Assembly: GCF_001434465.1 (NCBI RefSeq)
Contig: NZ_AZGE01000001.1
Span: 186,001 to 250,000 of the forward strand
Source of the DNA: Limosilactobacillus oris DSM 4864
Lineage (GTDB): Bacteria > Bacillota > Bacilli > Lactobacillales > Lactobacillaceae
Reading direction: 5' to 3'
DNA: 64,000 bases
Shown: piece by piece, positions 16,274 to 25,206 of the stretch
How the letters are laid out: the number at the start of each line of letters is the position of its first letter
Position numbering within the stretch: the stretch's first letter is position 1
Translations under genes and position numbers: made by a program
Notes under the pieces: model-generated
The model's input: the letters and a program-made list of their open reading frames with translations, nothing else
The model's database searches: none
Told to the model about the DNA's origin: nothing

Positions 16274-17659
16274 CTACTGTTCTTCCTGCTGTTCGGCCTT
16301 TTGAACGGTAACCCCTTCGTGAATCCGTGGAACCACCAGGGCACCAACTAACAGTGACAGACCGGCAATCAGCATCATCATCGTTTGGTTGTGACCAACC
16401 AACGGGAAGATGAAGAAGCTGCACAGTGATGCCAGAATTTGTGGGACACAGATTCCGACGTTGAAGAGCCCCAGGTAGGCCCCTTCGTTCTTCCCGTTCA
16501 GAGAAGAAGTCAACAGGGTAAATGGAATCGTGTTGATACTGAAGTTAGCAATCCCAAAGAGAATCATCGCGACCACCGACAAGGTCTTGGAAGTGATGAA
16601 GGCCATGCTGCCCAGGCCGAGGGCACCGAGTAACATTCCTACTACGTACCACTTTTTCCGGGCGTTGGCCTTGGCGTGCGCGTACAGCAAGCCCCAGACG
16701 ATTCCGGCAATACTGTAAACGGCGGTCAAAATCCCGTACCAGTTCCCGGCAGCTTGGTAGCCGGCGGAACTAACATCGGTCGTACCCCAGATGTTCTTGG
16801 CAACGGTCCCGGTAGTGTAGGTCCAAACGTACATAATTGCAAACCAGGAGAATAATTGAACCAGGTTGATTTCCCAGAAGGACCGTGGTGCCTGCTTGAC
16901 CAGCTTCCAGAGGCTGACCTTTTGGTGTACCTCTTCGACATTGATCCGGTGGTAACGAGCGTAGGTCTTGGGATCGTATTCCTTAACGTTGAAGACCGTC
17001 CAGAGACCGGTAATCAGCAGCACCGCAGCGGCACAGAGGTAGGCCCAGATAACCGTTTGTGGGACCACTCCCCGCTTCGCCGTGTTGGACATCCCAAATG
17101 CGGTGAAGACGAATGGCAAAATCGTGGCGAGAATCGCACCACCATTAGAGAAGACCTGTTGCCAGGACCAGGCGGCGTTCTTCTGCTTGTTGTTAACCAT
17201 GTCCCCGACTAGCATCCGGAGGGGCTGCATACAAACGTTCGAGAACAGGTCCATGAAACAGATGGCAATTGCGGCGTAAGTCATTGCGGCCAGCGAGCCG
17301 TAACCGAAGCCAAAGGAGCCAGAGAATGGCAGCATGATCAGGACTAATGCCGCGATTGGCGTCCCAAAGAGCAGGTATGGCAGCCGCCGACCAAAGCGGT
17401 TCCACGTCCGGTCAGACATTTGCCCTAAAATTGGTTGGACGATCATCCCCATCAGCGGTGGGAAGATGAAGAAGAAGCCCAGACTGTTAGGGTTCGCCCC
17501 AATCGTCTGACAAATCCGGCTCATCTGTGAGCTTTGCAACGAGAACGCCATGTTAATGCCAAAGAAGGCGAAGGTGATGGAAAAGATTTGACTCTTCGTC
17601 AGGGCTGGCATCCCCGAGTCAAGATCGACCCGGTTATCTTCGTTTGTCTTTCTATCCAT
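16274..17659 (-). CDS. MFS alpha-glucoside transporter (SLC45/GPH-like)
   Basis: A 461-residue inner-membrane permease with about 12 hydrophobic segments. The loop GQMSDRTWNRFGRRLPYLL (about 79-97) carries the MFS/GPH signature. It resembles maltose/sucrose-type symporters that import disaccharides with protons. It is co-transcribed with the upstream oligo-1,6-glucosidase gene (gap 17 bases), so maltose, isomaltose or related glucosides are the likely substrates; the exact sugar is inference. AAGAGG precedes the ATG at 17659. Confidence 0.87.
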   Translation of the reverse strand: MDRKTNEDNRVDLDSGMPALTKSQIFSITFAFFGINMAFSLQSSQMSRICQTIGANPNSLGFFFIFPPLMGMIVQPILGQMSDRTWNRFGRRLPYLLFGTPIAALVLIMLPFSGSFGFGYGSLAAMTYAAIAICFMDLFSNVCMQPLRMLVGDMVNNKQKNAAWSWQQVFSNGGAILATILPFVFTAFGMSNTAKRGVVPQTVIWAYLCAAAVLLITGLWTVFNVKEYDPKTYARYHRINVEEVHQKVSLWKLVKQAPRSFWEINLVQLFSWFAIMYVWTYTTGTVAKNIWGTTDVSSAGYQAAGNWYGILTAVYSIAGIVWGLLYAHAKANARKKWYVVGMLLGALGLGSMAFITSKTLSVVAMILFGIANFSINTIPFTLLTSSLNGKNEGAYLGLFNVGICVPQILASLCSFFIFPLVGHNQTMMMLIAGLSLLVGALVVPRIHEGVTVQKAEQQEEQ

Positions 17660-17676
17660 GATAATTACCTCTTCCC

Positions 17677-19359
17677 TTAATACTGGTAAACCTTAGCTTC
17701 GTACGGCCGGAGCACGTCACCGGCATCGTCGGCGTAATTGCTGATTAACAGTTTGGCGTCGCTTGGCACATCATAGTGACGGGTCAGCCCCTGGTCAGTG
17801 TAGTTTAAGATAACCAACAATGTGGTGTCAGCGTTTTGCCGCAGGTAAGCATAAACTTCCTGGTCATCTTCATTGCCATCTACCAAGCGGTAGCTCCCGT
17901 TAGTGATGACCGGCAGTTCATGCCGTAGCTGAATGAGCTTCTGGTAGTAGTAGAAAATTGAGTTTGGATCCGCCAGCGCCTGGTCAACGTTGATGTACTT
18001 GTACGCCGGGTTGACCTTTTCCCACGGGGTGCCAGTCGTAAAGCCAGCGTTAGCAGAGGCATCCCACTGCATTGGCGTCCGGGCGTTGTCCCGACTGTGC
18101 TTAGCAATGTACTTCATCATCGTCTTACCGTCCAGGAGGTGCTGGTCGTCGACGAGCTGGTGGTAGGCGTTGATTGATTCAAGGTCGACGTAATCGTCGA
18201 GCTTCGGGAAGGCCGCGTTGGTCATCCCAATTTCTTCCCCCTCGTAAATGTATGGGGTTCCCTGCTGGAAGTGGAGCATCGTCGCTAACATCTTAGCGGA
18301 CTTAACCCGGTATTCTTCGGTGCTATCGTCACCAAAGCGGGAAACTACCCGTGGCTGGTCATGGTTGTTCCAATAAAGGGAGTTCCAGGCCTTGCCAGCA
18401 AGTTTTTCCTGCCACTTGGTGAAGTTAGCCCGCAGGTCACTCAGTTTAGTCTTCTGGTCGTACCACTTACCCAACGCCGGATTCGGGTTGCCATCCAGGC
18501 CCATGTGTTCAAACTGGAAGACCATGTTTAGTTCCTTGTTGTCCAGGTCCGCGTACTTCTCAGCGTCTTCTGGTGTAGCTCCCGGCGTTTCACCCACGGT
18601 AATCATCTTGTGCTTACTCATGACATTCTTGTTCATTTCCTGCAAGAACTCGTGAATCCGGTGGCCATTGGCGACGAGCGGTTCAACGTTGGCGTACTTC
18701 TCATCCGCCGCCTTTTTACCGTCTGGCAGGCCCTCCGGCTTAGAAATTAGGTTGATGACGTCCATCCGGAAACCATCGACCCCCTTGGCAGCCCACCAGT
18801 TCATCATGTCATAGACACTGTGACGAACGTCTGGGTTCTCCCAGTTCAAATCTGGTTGCTGGGTAGCAAATAAGTGAAGGTAGTACTGGTCAGAATCCTG
18901 GTCATACTGCCAGGCCGAACCGGAGAAGTACGAACCCCAGTTATTTGGTTCGTGACCATCCTTACCATCCCGCCAGATGTAGTAGTCACGGTACTTGTTG
19001 TCCTTCCCCTTCTTCGCTTCCTGGAACCAGTGGTGCTGGTCCGAAGTGTGGTTGACTACCAGGTCCATGACCAATTTCATTCCCCGCTGGTGGATGCCAT
19101 CAATCAGCTCCTGAAAATCAGCCATGTCACCGAGGGTTGGATTAATCGCCTGATAATCACTAATGTCGTAGCCATTATCTACCTGGGGCGACTTGTAAAT
19201 CGGGTTAAGCCAAATGACGTCGACACCCAGTTTTTGTAAGTAATCCAGCCGGTTGATAATCCCGCGCAGGTCACCAACCCCGTCACCGTTGCTATCCTGA
19301 AAACTCTTCGGGTAGATTTGATAAACAACTGAATTATTCCACCAATGTTTGTTCTCCAT
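17677..19359 (-). CDS. malL: GH13 oligo-1,6-glucosidase
   Basis: A 560-residue cytosolic enzyme hydrolysing isomaltose and isomalto-oligosaccharides. GH13 regions are visible: DLVVNHTS (region I), QPDLNWENP (region V, oligo-1,6-glucosidase type), GFRMDVIN with nucleophile Asp (region II), TVGETPG with acid/base Glu (region III) and NHDQPR (region IV). Val after the nucleophile is the residue associated with alpha-1,6 specificity in this subfamily. AAAGGTG precedes the ATG. It is the first gene of the operon with the MFS transporter, under a promoter flanked by two operators. Confidence 0.93.
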   Translation of the reverse strand: MENKHWWNNSVVYQIYPKSFQDSNGDGVGDLRGIINRLDYLQKLGVDVIWLNPIYKSPQVDNGYDISDYQAINPTLGDMADFQELIDGIHQRGMKLVMDLVVNHTSDQHHWFQEAKKGKDNKYRDYYIWRDGKDGHEPNNWGSYFSGSAWQYDQDSDQYYLHLFATQQPDLNWENPDVRHSVYDMMNWWAAKGVDGFRMDVINLISKPEGLPDGKKAADEKYANVEPLVANGHRIHEFLQEMNKNVMSKHKMITVGETPGATPEDAEKYADLDNKELNMVFQFEHMGLDGNPNPALGKWYDQKTKLSDLRANFTKWQEKLAGKAWNSLYWNNHDQPRVVSRFGDDSTEEYRVKSAKMLATMLHFQQGTPYIYEGEEIGMTNAAFPKLDDYVDLESINAYHQLVDDQHLLDGKTMMKYIAKHSRDNARTPMQWDASANAGFTTGTPWEKVNPAYKYINVDQALADPNSIFYYYQKLIQLRHELPVITNGSYRLVDGNEDDQEVYAYLRQNADTTLLVILNYTDQGLTRHYDVPSDAKLLISNYADDAGDVLRPYEAKVYQY

Positions 19360-19390
19360 GAAATAACACCTTTCAATCCAATGATTTCAC

Positions 19391-19404
19391 TGCAATCGTT
19401 TACA
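19391..19404. promoter_or_regulatory. LacI/CcpA-type operator downstream of the malL start site
   Basis: TGCAATCGTTTACA fits the cre/LacI pattern. It overlaps the expected transcription start of the malL promoter. Confidence 0.8.
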
Positions 19405-19410
19405 TTGACT

Positions 19411-19438
19411 ATCTTAGCACGTTTTTATTTATATGCAA
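19411..19438 (-). promoter_or_regulatory. Promoter of the malL operon
   Basis: On the minus strand, -35 TTGCAT (19433-19438) and -10 TAAGAT (19411-19416) are 16 bases apart. Operators overlap the -35 and the start site, the classical repression layout. Confidence 0.75.
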
Positions 19439-19447
19439 GCGGTTACA
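19434..19447. promoter_or_regulatory. LacI/CcpA-type operator over the malL -35
   Basis: TGCAAGCGGTTACA matches the pattern. It is centred 43 bases, about four helical turns, from the other malL operator. Confidence 0.78.
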
Positions 19448-19550
19448 CGATAATGATATGAAAACGAGTACATTTTGATTGCTAAAAGACATTATTGGTG
19501 AAATGTGTTTATAATAGAGATAATTCCTTAAACTTAAAGAAGGTTCTGGT

Positions 19551-19871
19551 ATGTTAATTAATTTGATTAGTATTCTCTTAATGGCCGGATTCATCTACGC
19601 CCTCGTGGCTAATTTTCGGCGGGGCAACTATGCCTACTCCTTCGTCATGTACGTCGGGGCCGTTATTTTCTATGCCAACTTTTACCACCGCCTAGCACAC
19701 GGCTGGGCCTTCTGGGTCATGCTCCTAATGATCCTGCTTTCGGCTTCCCTGGCGATTCTGTTTGTCTACCGGGCAATCGAGTGCCAGGATAACCGCCACC
19801 ATTATTGGGGTGCCGTCGCCCTCAGCGCCCTGACCCTGTTGCTGGCATTGTTATTTAGCTTGGTTCTCTAA
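19551..19871 (+). CDS. Small four-segment membrane protein, unknown function
   Basis: A 106-residue protein that is almost entirely hydrophobic, with about four predicted membrane segments (about 3-20, 29-46, 52-71, 82-105) and a short polar loop ECQDNRHHYW. I do not recognise the family. AAGAAGG lies upstream of the ATG and a -10 TATAAT is at 19510-19515, so it is a single-gene unit. A hairpin terminator follows. Confidence 0.72.
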   Translation: MLINLISILLMAGFIYALVANFRRGNYAYSFVMYVGAVIFYANFYHRLAHGWAFWVMLLMILLSASLAILFVYRAIECQDNRHHYWGAVALSALTLLLALLFSLVL

Positions 19872-19898
19872 ACTACTAATAATTAAGAGCATTCGAAA

Positions 19899-19940
19899 AG
19901 CGCCTAAGACCGGCTAACAAGTCGATTTTAGGCGCTTAGC
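19899..19940. terminator. Bidirectional terminator
   Basis: AGCGCCTAA pairs with TTAGGCGCTT around a 20-base loop. It lies between the small membrane gene and the convergent dehydrogenase gene. Confidence 0.75.
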
Positions 19941-19978
19941 TATAATTTGGAAGCAGTTATCAGCAGTGCTAACGCTTA

Positions 19979-21352
19979 TTACTGCCGGGCCTCATAAATC
20001 AAGTGCTTATTCATAAACTCTTCAATTCCGTAGCTACTGAGTTCACGACCATAGCCGGAATTCTTCACTCCGCCAAACGGAAGCTCCGGTAATGATGCCC
20101 AGCCGGCGTTGATCCAGCTCATCCCAGTTTCAATCTGAGCAGCTACTCGTTCAGCATGTTCATAGTTTTGGCTAAAGACCGTGTTTCCTAAACCATAACT
20201 GGAATTATTAGCCAGCTCAATTGCCTCTTCTTCGGACTTGACTTTGTACACTGATGCCACCGGTCCAAACATTTCGGTATCAAAGAGCGGGTTAGCTGGC
20301 GTAATGTCCGTTAAAATTGTTGGCATAAAGAACTGCCCAGCAAGTGCTACCGGCTGGTTCCCGTAGTAAACTTTGGCACCGTTGGCAACGGCTAAGTCAA
20401 CTTGGCCTTGAAGTTTTTCCTTGGCTTTCTTTGAAGATAGTGGTGCCAAAGTTGTTGATGGATCGAGCGGGTCCCCCATCTTAACCTTAGAAAAGGCGTC
20501 CTTCATTATTTCTAAGAAGTGGTCGTAATCTTTTTCTAATACGATAAACCGCTTGGATGATGTACATACCTGCCCCGCATTATAGAGGCGCGCAGCCGGA
20601 GCAACCTTTTCAACAAGGTCCCAATCGGCATCGTCCAGAATGATAAAGGCATCGTTGCCACCCAGTTCCATCGTATTCTTCTTTAAGTTAGCCCCGGCTT
20701 CCTTAGCAACCGTTGCTCCACCCCGTTCAGAACCAGTTAAGCAGACTCCAGCAACCCGTTTATCCGCGATTGCCCGATTTACTTGGTCGTACGACAAGAA
20801 AAGGTTTGTTAAACTACCAGCAGGCGCCCCGGCTTCCTTAACAGCGTCCGCAAAGGCCTGCGCCGATGCCGGACAATTGGATGCGTCTTTTAGAATCATT
20901 GGGTTGCCAACGATAAAGTTTGGAATAAACACCCGAGCGATTTGGTAAAACGGAAAGTTCCATGGTTCGACCGCGACAAGCGTACCCAGGGACTGCTTGA
21001 TTACTTTTGCCCGTCCGCTGGTCGTCGCAATTATCTCTGGTGCTAAAAACTGATCGGCATTCGCTACATAGTAATCACAGAAGGACGCACAAAGGTCCAC
21101 TTCCCCTTCTGCCTCGCCGATTAACTTTCCCATGTCTCTCGTCATAATTGCTGCGTACTCTTCCCGCCGTTCACGGAGAAGCCGACCAAGGTTCAAGATC
21201 ACCCGCTTGCGCTCTTCCAGCTTGTTATCCCTTCGCCATTCTAAGTACAACTGGTGGGCAGTTGCCAGCGTTTGCTCCAGCTCTTCATCGGTCGTATTTT
21301 CAAATGTTTGTTCAACTTCATTGGTATATGGATTAATTGTTTGATATGCCAT
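19979..21352 (-). CDS. gabD: NAD(P)-dependent succinate-semialdehyde dehydrogenase
   Basis: The 457-residue aldehyde dehydrogenase oxidises succinate semialdehyde or a related aldehyde. EPWNFPF (about 130-136) holds the catalytic Asn, MELGGNDAF (about 226) the general-base Glu and NAGQVCTSSKR (about 258) the nucleophilic Cys. The short N terminus and overall pattern fit the SSADH group rather than betaine or lactaldehyde enzymes; the physiological substrate is not certain. AAGGAGG precedes the ATG and a cre-like site lies upstream. No GABA transaminase is nearby. Confidence 0.87.
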   Translation of the reverse strand: MAYQTINPYTNEVEQTFENTTDEELEQTLATAHQLYLEWRRDNKLEERKRVILNLGRLLRERREEYAAIMTRDMGKLIGEAEGEVDLCASFCDYYVANADQFLAPEIIATTSGRAKVIKQSLGTLVAVEPWNFPFYQIARVFIPNFIVGNPMILKDASNCPASAQAFADAVKEAGAPAGSLTNLFLSYDQVNRAIADKRVAGVCLTGSERGGATVAKEAGANLKKNTMELGGNDAFIILDDADWDLVEKVAPAARLYNAGQVCTSSKRFIVLEKDYDHFLEIMKDAFSKVKMGDPLDPSTTLAPLSSKKAKEKLQGQVDLAVANGAKVYYGNQPVALAGQFFMPTILTDITPANPLFDTEMFGPVASVYKVKSEEEAIELANNSSYGLGNTVFSQNYEHAERVAAQIETGMSWINAGWASLPELPFGGVKNSGYGRELSSYGIEEFMNKHLIYEARQ

Positions 21353-21369
21353 AACGCTTCCTCCTTTTT

Positions 21370-21383
21370 ACTAAGCGCTTACA
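21370..21383. promoter_or_regulatory. cre-like site before gabD
   Basis: On the minus strand the site reads TGTAAGCGCTTAGT, a cre-like palindrome with mismatches at the last two bases. It lies 18 bases upstream of the start, just before the RBS. Confidence 0.6.
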
Positions 21384-21408
21384 TTTTATAACTAACCCCT
21401 AGACCAAT

Positions 21409-21525
21409 TCAACTAATCCACCTTTGATTTTCTTAAACACTATTCGCTAATTAAGTTCATCACATGGCGATAATTAGGCTATGACGGTCATTTCGTCCCG
21501 CTCACAATTTTCAGCTAGACCAATT
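21409..21525. repeat. Direct repeat upstream of gabD
   Basis: CTAGACCAATT occurs at 21409-21419 and again at 21515-21525, 106 bases apart. The 283-base gap between the gabD start and the next gene otherwise holds only the cre-like site and a terminator. Confidence 0.4.
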
Positions 21526-21562
21526 TGTGAAGCTATTTTTTATCTTTGAAAGTCGTGTAAAA

Positions 21563-21613
21563 AACAAACCGGCTTCTAAAATTCCTCAATTCCAGGAATC
21601 TTAGAGCCGGTTA
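21563..21613 (-). terminator. Terminator of the Fe-S-fold gene
   Basis: AACCGGCT pairs with AGCCGGTT with further pairing inside (ATTCCT/AGGAAT). It lies about 23 bases past the stop of the gene ending at 21636. Confidence 0.8.
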
Positions 21614-21635
21614 TTTCTTTGCGTTCTCGGCAAAT

Positions 21636-22025
21636 TTAGCAGTCGTGAGCCGTCCCCTGCTGGGTAGCTCCAGGGGTACCGCTGTAATCGATCACTTCCA
21701 GGTTGTCGGTTAAGATCCCCTTTCGACTGACCAGGGGCAGTGTGAAGAGGTGACGATTAAAACGAACCTCCATCTCCTCCTCAAACTGGGGAAGGGATTC
21801 GCCCTTAATTAAAATGGGGCCAACGTTGGAATCAATCTGCCGGTCATAGTCAGGCACGGCCAAGTCCTTGTCAACGAAGAGCAGCTGGTAGCCGCTGTCC
21901 AAGGAGCAGTTGCCAACCGCGGAAAAAGGACCGACCCCGTCATCGTAGTCCAGCAAAATCTTCTTTGCCGGGCTCAGGTACCGCTTAATTCGTTGTAAGG
22001 CGTCGTCAGTAAAGGTTACGTTCAT
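21636..22025 (-). CDS. Iron-sulfur cluster biosynthesis family protein
   Basis: A 129-residue protein with the HesB/IscA-like fold pattern typical of a lactobacillar group annotated as Fe-S cluster biosynthesis proteins. The N-terminal FTDDALQRIKRYL is typical. The usual three conserved Cys ligands are not present; Cys residues are only at GNCSLDSG and the very last residue, so Fe-S binding is doubtful. The ATG at 22025 has AAAGGG 8 bases upstream. It is a single gene. Confidence 0.72.
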   Translation of the reverse strand: MNVTFTDDALQRIKRYLSPAKKILLDYDDGVGPFSAVGNCSLDSGYQLLFVDKDLAVPDYDRQIDSNVGPILIKGESLPQFEEEMEVRFNRHLFTLPLVSRKGILTDNLEVIDYSGTPGATQQGTAHDC

Positions 22026-22144
22026 TCTTGTCACCCTTTCTCGTAGTTTACACTTACTATTTTACAGACAGACGGAATAAAGTAAAATTTCCTGCTCAGC
22101 CCCGTTTGATCTAGGAAAACGATACACTAATTTTAATTTTACGG

Positions 22145-22173
22145 TTGACACCGCTTCCAGGAGTGAGTATATT
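22145..22173 (+). promoter_or_regulatory. Promoter of the gluconate operon
   Basis: A perfect -35 TTGACA (22145-22150), 17-base spacer and -10 TATATT (22168-22173) are seen. The leader to gntK is about 48 bases and contains an operator-like site. Confidence 0.88.
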
Positions 22174-22191
22174 ATTTGGTGTAACGATAAA

Positions 22192-22205
22192 CCAAAACGC
22201 TTTCA
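22192..22205. promoter_or_regulatory. cre/LacI-type operator before gntK
   Basis: On the minus strand the site reads TGAAAGCGTTTTGG, a cre-like site with two end mismatches. It lies downstream of the start site, consistent with repression by CcpA or by the LacI-family regulator encoded in the operon. Confidence 0.6.
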
Positions 22206-22228
22206 TAAAAACTGAGGAGGAGATTGCA

Positions 22229-23749
22229 TTGAACTACTTAATTGGTGTGGACGTTGGAACTACGAGCACGAAAGCCGTCCTCTATGACGAACACGCTCAC
22301 GTGATCGACCAGTTTACCCAGGGCTACCCACTCTACCGGGACAGCAACGGGATGGCAGAGCAGGATCCGGAAAAAATGGTGGCCGCCGTTGAACAGGTCA
22401 TCCACGATGCTGGCCAACAGATTGATTTCGCTAACGAAAAATTGTTAGCGGTTTCGTTCTCTAGTGCCAACCAGAGTTTAATTTTACTGGATGAACACTT
22501 CCAGCCCCAGTCCCGGGTAATCACCTGGGCGGATACCCGGGCCCGGAACGCCGCCGACCAATTAAAGCGGTCGCCGCTGGGAAAACAACTCTACGCTAAA
22601 ACCGGGACGCCAATTCACCCGATGTCCCCCCTGACCAAGCTCCTGTGGCTCAAAGACACGGCACCAGAAAGGCTAGCTGCTGCCAGCTACTTTGGCGACA
22701 TCAAGTCCTACCTCTTCTACCGCTTCTTTAACAGCTTCAAGGTTGACATCTCAATCGCCTCCTGCACGGGGATGATGAACATCAACAGCGGGGACTGGGA
22801 CCCAACTGCCCTGGAACTGACGGGGGTTAAGAAGGACCAGCTACCGGAAATCGTCAACGGGACCACCCAGGCAAGCGGCCTGACGAACGAAGCCGTTGCC
22901 CAGATGGGCATTCCGGCGGAGACCCCGTTCGTTTACGGCGCCTTTGACGGGGCCCTTTCCAACCTTGGCGTCGGGGCCATCCAGCAGGACACGGTCGCCA
23001 TCACCATCGGAACTTCTGCGGGGGTCCGGGTTATCACCGACCACCCAGTAATCGACCCCCAAGAGCGGCTCTTCTGCTATGCCGTCGATAACGGCCTCTG
23101 GGTAGTCGGCGGGCCGCTTAACAACGGTGGGGACGTCTACCAGTGGGCTGTTGAACACCTGGTGACCCCGAGTGCCGTTCAAAACGAGCAAACCGACCCG
23201 TTCACCCTCGCCAATCGGGTGATTGAGGGTGAACCAGCGGGGGCCAATGGGCTGATTTTCCTTCCATTTCTCGGGGGTGAACGGGCCCCACTCTGGGATG
23301 CCAACGCCCGGGGCTCCTTCTTTGGTCTTAATAACCTTCACACCCGGGCCGATATGCTCCGGGCCGTCATGGAAGGAATCTGCATGAACATTGCGACGGT
23401 CTACCAGGCAGTCTGCGATCTGGTCGGCCAGCCAAAGAGTGTGACCGCAACCGGCGGCTTTGCCCGGGCTGAAGTTTGGCGGCAGATGCTCGCCGACGTC
23501 CTTAACTGCCCGGTCAACATCCCTGAATCATTCGAGTCCGGCTGCCTCGGCGCCATCACGATGGCGATGAAGAGCCTGGGGATGGTTGACAGCCTGAGCG
23601 CGGTCCAGGACTTTATCGGTGAAGAGAAGTCTTACCAGCCGGTCCCGGAAACCGTCACTGTTTACCAAAAGTACCTGCCGCTCTTCCAACAGGTCGAGGG
23701 ACTATTATCACCGGCCTACTCCACGATTGCAAAATTGCAGCGAAAATAA
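22229..23749 (+). CDS. gntK: Gluconokinase (FGGY family)
   Basis: The 506-residue kinase phosphorylates gluconate to 6-phosphogluconate for the pentose phosphate/phosphoketolase route. It has the FGGY N-terminal phosphate loop GVDVGTTSTKAVLYD, the catalytic-region DGALSNLGVGA and the TIGTSAGVR block, and is joined to a gluconate permease. The start is TTG at 22229: AGGAGG (22215-22220) is 8 bases upstream and the protein then opens with NYLIGVDVG. Upstream in-frame codons lie within the promoter. Xylulokinase is the nearest alternative; gntP next door favours gluconate. Confidence 0.9.
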   Translation: MNYLIGVDVGTTSTKAVLYDEHAHVIDQFTQGYPLYRDSNGMAEQDPEKMVAAVEQVIHDAGQQIDFANEKLLAVSFSSANQSLILLDEHFQPQSRVITWADTRARNAADQLKRSPLGKQLYAKTGTPIHPMSPLTKLLWLKDTAPERLAAASYFGDIKSYLFYRFFNSFKVDISIASCTGMMNINSGDWDPTALELTGVKKDQLPEIVNGTTQASGLTNEAVAQMGIPAETPFVYGAFDGALSNLGVGAIQQDTVAITIGTSAGVRVITDHPVIDPQERLFCYAVDNGLWVVGGPLNNGGDVYQWAVEHLVTPSAVQNEQTDPFTLANRVIEGEPAGANGLIFLPFLGGERAPLWDANARGSFFGLNNLHTRADMLRAVMEGICMNIATVYQAVCDLVGQPKSVTATGGFARAEVWRQMLADVLNCPVNIPESFESGCLGAITMAMKSLGMVDSLSAVQDFIGEEKSYQPVPETVTVYQKYLPLFQQVEGLLSPAYSTIAKLQRK

Positions 23750-23768
23750 CTAAAAGGAGAATGTTACT

Positions 23769-25112
23769 ATGCCATTATTAATTGTTTTAATCGGCGTCAT
23801 CCTGCTGATCTTCATGATTGTCAAGCTGAAGCTCAACACCTTCGTCGCCTTAGTTATCACTTCATTCATTGTTGCCCTGATGCTGGGCCTGCCACTGACT
23901 AAAATTCCAACAACAATTGAAACTGGGATCGGCGGCCAACTAGGGCACCTAGCAATTATCTTCGGTTTTGGGTCTATGCTGGGCCAGCTGGTTTCCGATG
24001 CCGGTGGTGGTTACCGGATTGCTACGACCCTGATCGACAAATTTGGGCGGCGCTGGATCCAAGTTGCCGTCATCCTGGCCTCCTTCATCATCGGTCTGGC
24101 CCTCTTCTTTGAAGTCGGCCTGGTCGTAGTGCTGCCAATTATCTTTATTATCGCCCGGGAACTGGATATGCCACTGATGTACCTGGGGATTCCGATGGCT
24201 GCCACTTTGAACGTCACCCACGCCTTCCTGCCACCGCACCCGGCACCAACTGCCATTTCTGATATTCTTGGCGCCAGCCTGGGGCACGTCCTCCTGCTCG
24301 GGATCATCGCCGCGATTCCAACCATCATCATTGCCGGGCCGGTCTTCAACTGGTTCCTCCACAAGGTCTACCCACAGGTTTACCGCAAGAACATCGATAT
24401 TTCCGTTTTGGGCGACTACAAGGAATTCAAGCTCGACGAGACACCTAAGTTTGGCATTTCAGTTTTGACCGCCATGATGCCGGTAATCCTGATTGCCATC
24501 GCTACCATCTGCTCATTCATCTTCCCTAAGAGCAACCCGGTCAACGAATTCATCCAATTCGTCGGGGCTCCTGACCTGGCAATGCTGCTTTCATTAATTT
24601 TTGCCATCTTTACCATGGGTCTGCACCGGAACAAGACGATGAACCAGATTACCGACTCGATGGTTTTGTCCATCAAGCAAATTTCCGTTATGCTGCTGAT
24701 TATCGGTGGTGGGGGTGCCTTCAAGCAGGTCCTGGTCGACGGGGGGATTTCCAAGTACATCTCCAGTCTGTTCGCCCAGACTAACATCTCACCAATCCTC
24801 GCCGCATGGCTGATTACCGCCCTGCTCCGGGTTTCCCTTGGTTCCTCGACCGTTGCCGCGATGACCGCGGCCGGTCTGGTGGCCCCAATGGCACACCAAT
24901 TCGGTTCCAACTCCGCGATGGCTGCCCTGATGGTACTGAGTGTTGGTGCCGGTTCCGTCTTCTGTGACCACGTCAACGACGCCGGGTTCTGGATGATCAA
25001 GGAATACTTCGGCCTTTCCCTCAAGGAAACCCTGCTTTCCTGGTCAACTCTGACCTCCGTCCTGGCGATTGCCGGACTGGGTTCGGTCTACGCCATCTCA
25101 CTGTTTGTTTAA
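23769..25112 (+). CDS. gntP: Gluconate:proton symporter
   Basis: A 447-residue permease of the GntP family with about 12 to 14 hydrophobic segments. The signature HAFLPPHPAPTAISDILGA (about 157-175) is characteristic of GntP transporters. It imports gluconate with protons. It follows gntK by 19 bases, with AAAGGAG before the ATG. A perfect hairpin terminator at 25119-25154 ends the transcript. Confidence 0.93.
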   Translation: MPLLIVLIGVILLIFMIVKLKLNTFVALVITSFIVALMLGLPLTKIPTTIETGIGGQLGHLAIIFGFGSMLGQLVSDAGGGYRIATTLIDKFGRRWIQVAVILASFIIGLALFFEVGLVVVLPIIFIIARELDMPLMYLGIPMAATLNVTHAFLPPHPAPTAISDILGASLGHVLLLGIIAAIPTIIIAGPVFNWFLHKVYPQVYRKNIDISVLGDYKEFKLDETPKFGISVLTAMMPVILIAIATICSFIFPKSNPVNEFIQFVGAPDLAMLLSLIFAIFTMGLHRNKTMNQITDSMVLSIKQISVMLLIIGGGGAFKQVLVDGGISKYISSLFAQTNISPILAAWLITALLRVSLGSSTVAAMTAAGLVAPMAHQFGSNSAMAALMVLSVGAGSVFCDHVNDAGFWMIKEYFGLSLKETLLSWSTLTSVLAIAGLGSVYAISLFV

Positions 25113-25118
25113 GTTCAG

Positions 25119-25154
25119 CTAAAAAAGGCGTCACTAGCTAGTGACGCCTTTTTG
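25119..25154 (+). terminator. Terminator after gntP
   Basis: A long perfect stem (AAAAAGGCGTCACTAG with its complement) is followed by T5. Confidence 0.93.
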
Positions 25155-25206
25155 CTGGTTTGTTATGCTTATACTATAACTACTTGTGTAAGGATGATAA
25201 AGTTTT

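Noticed and set aside
24416-25024. Long antisense open frame (about 200 codons) inside gntP, and similar ones inside thiD, the adhesin, GH31, parC and parE genes
   Set aside because: They have no RBS and follow the codon phase of the real gene on the other strand; high-GC third positions create such shadows.
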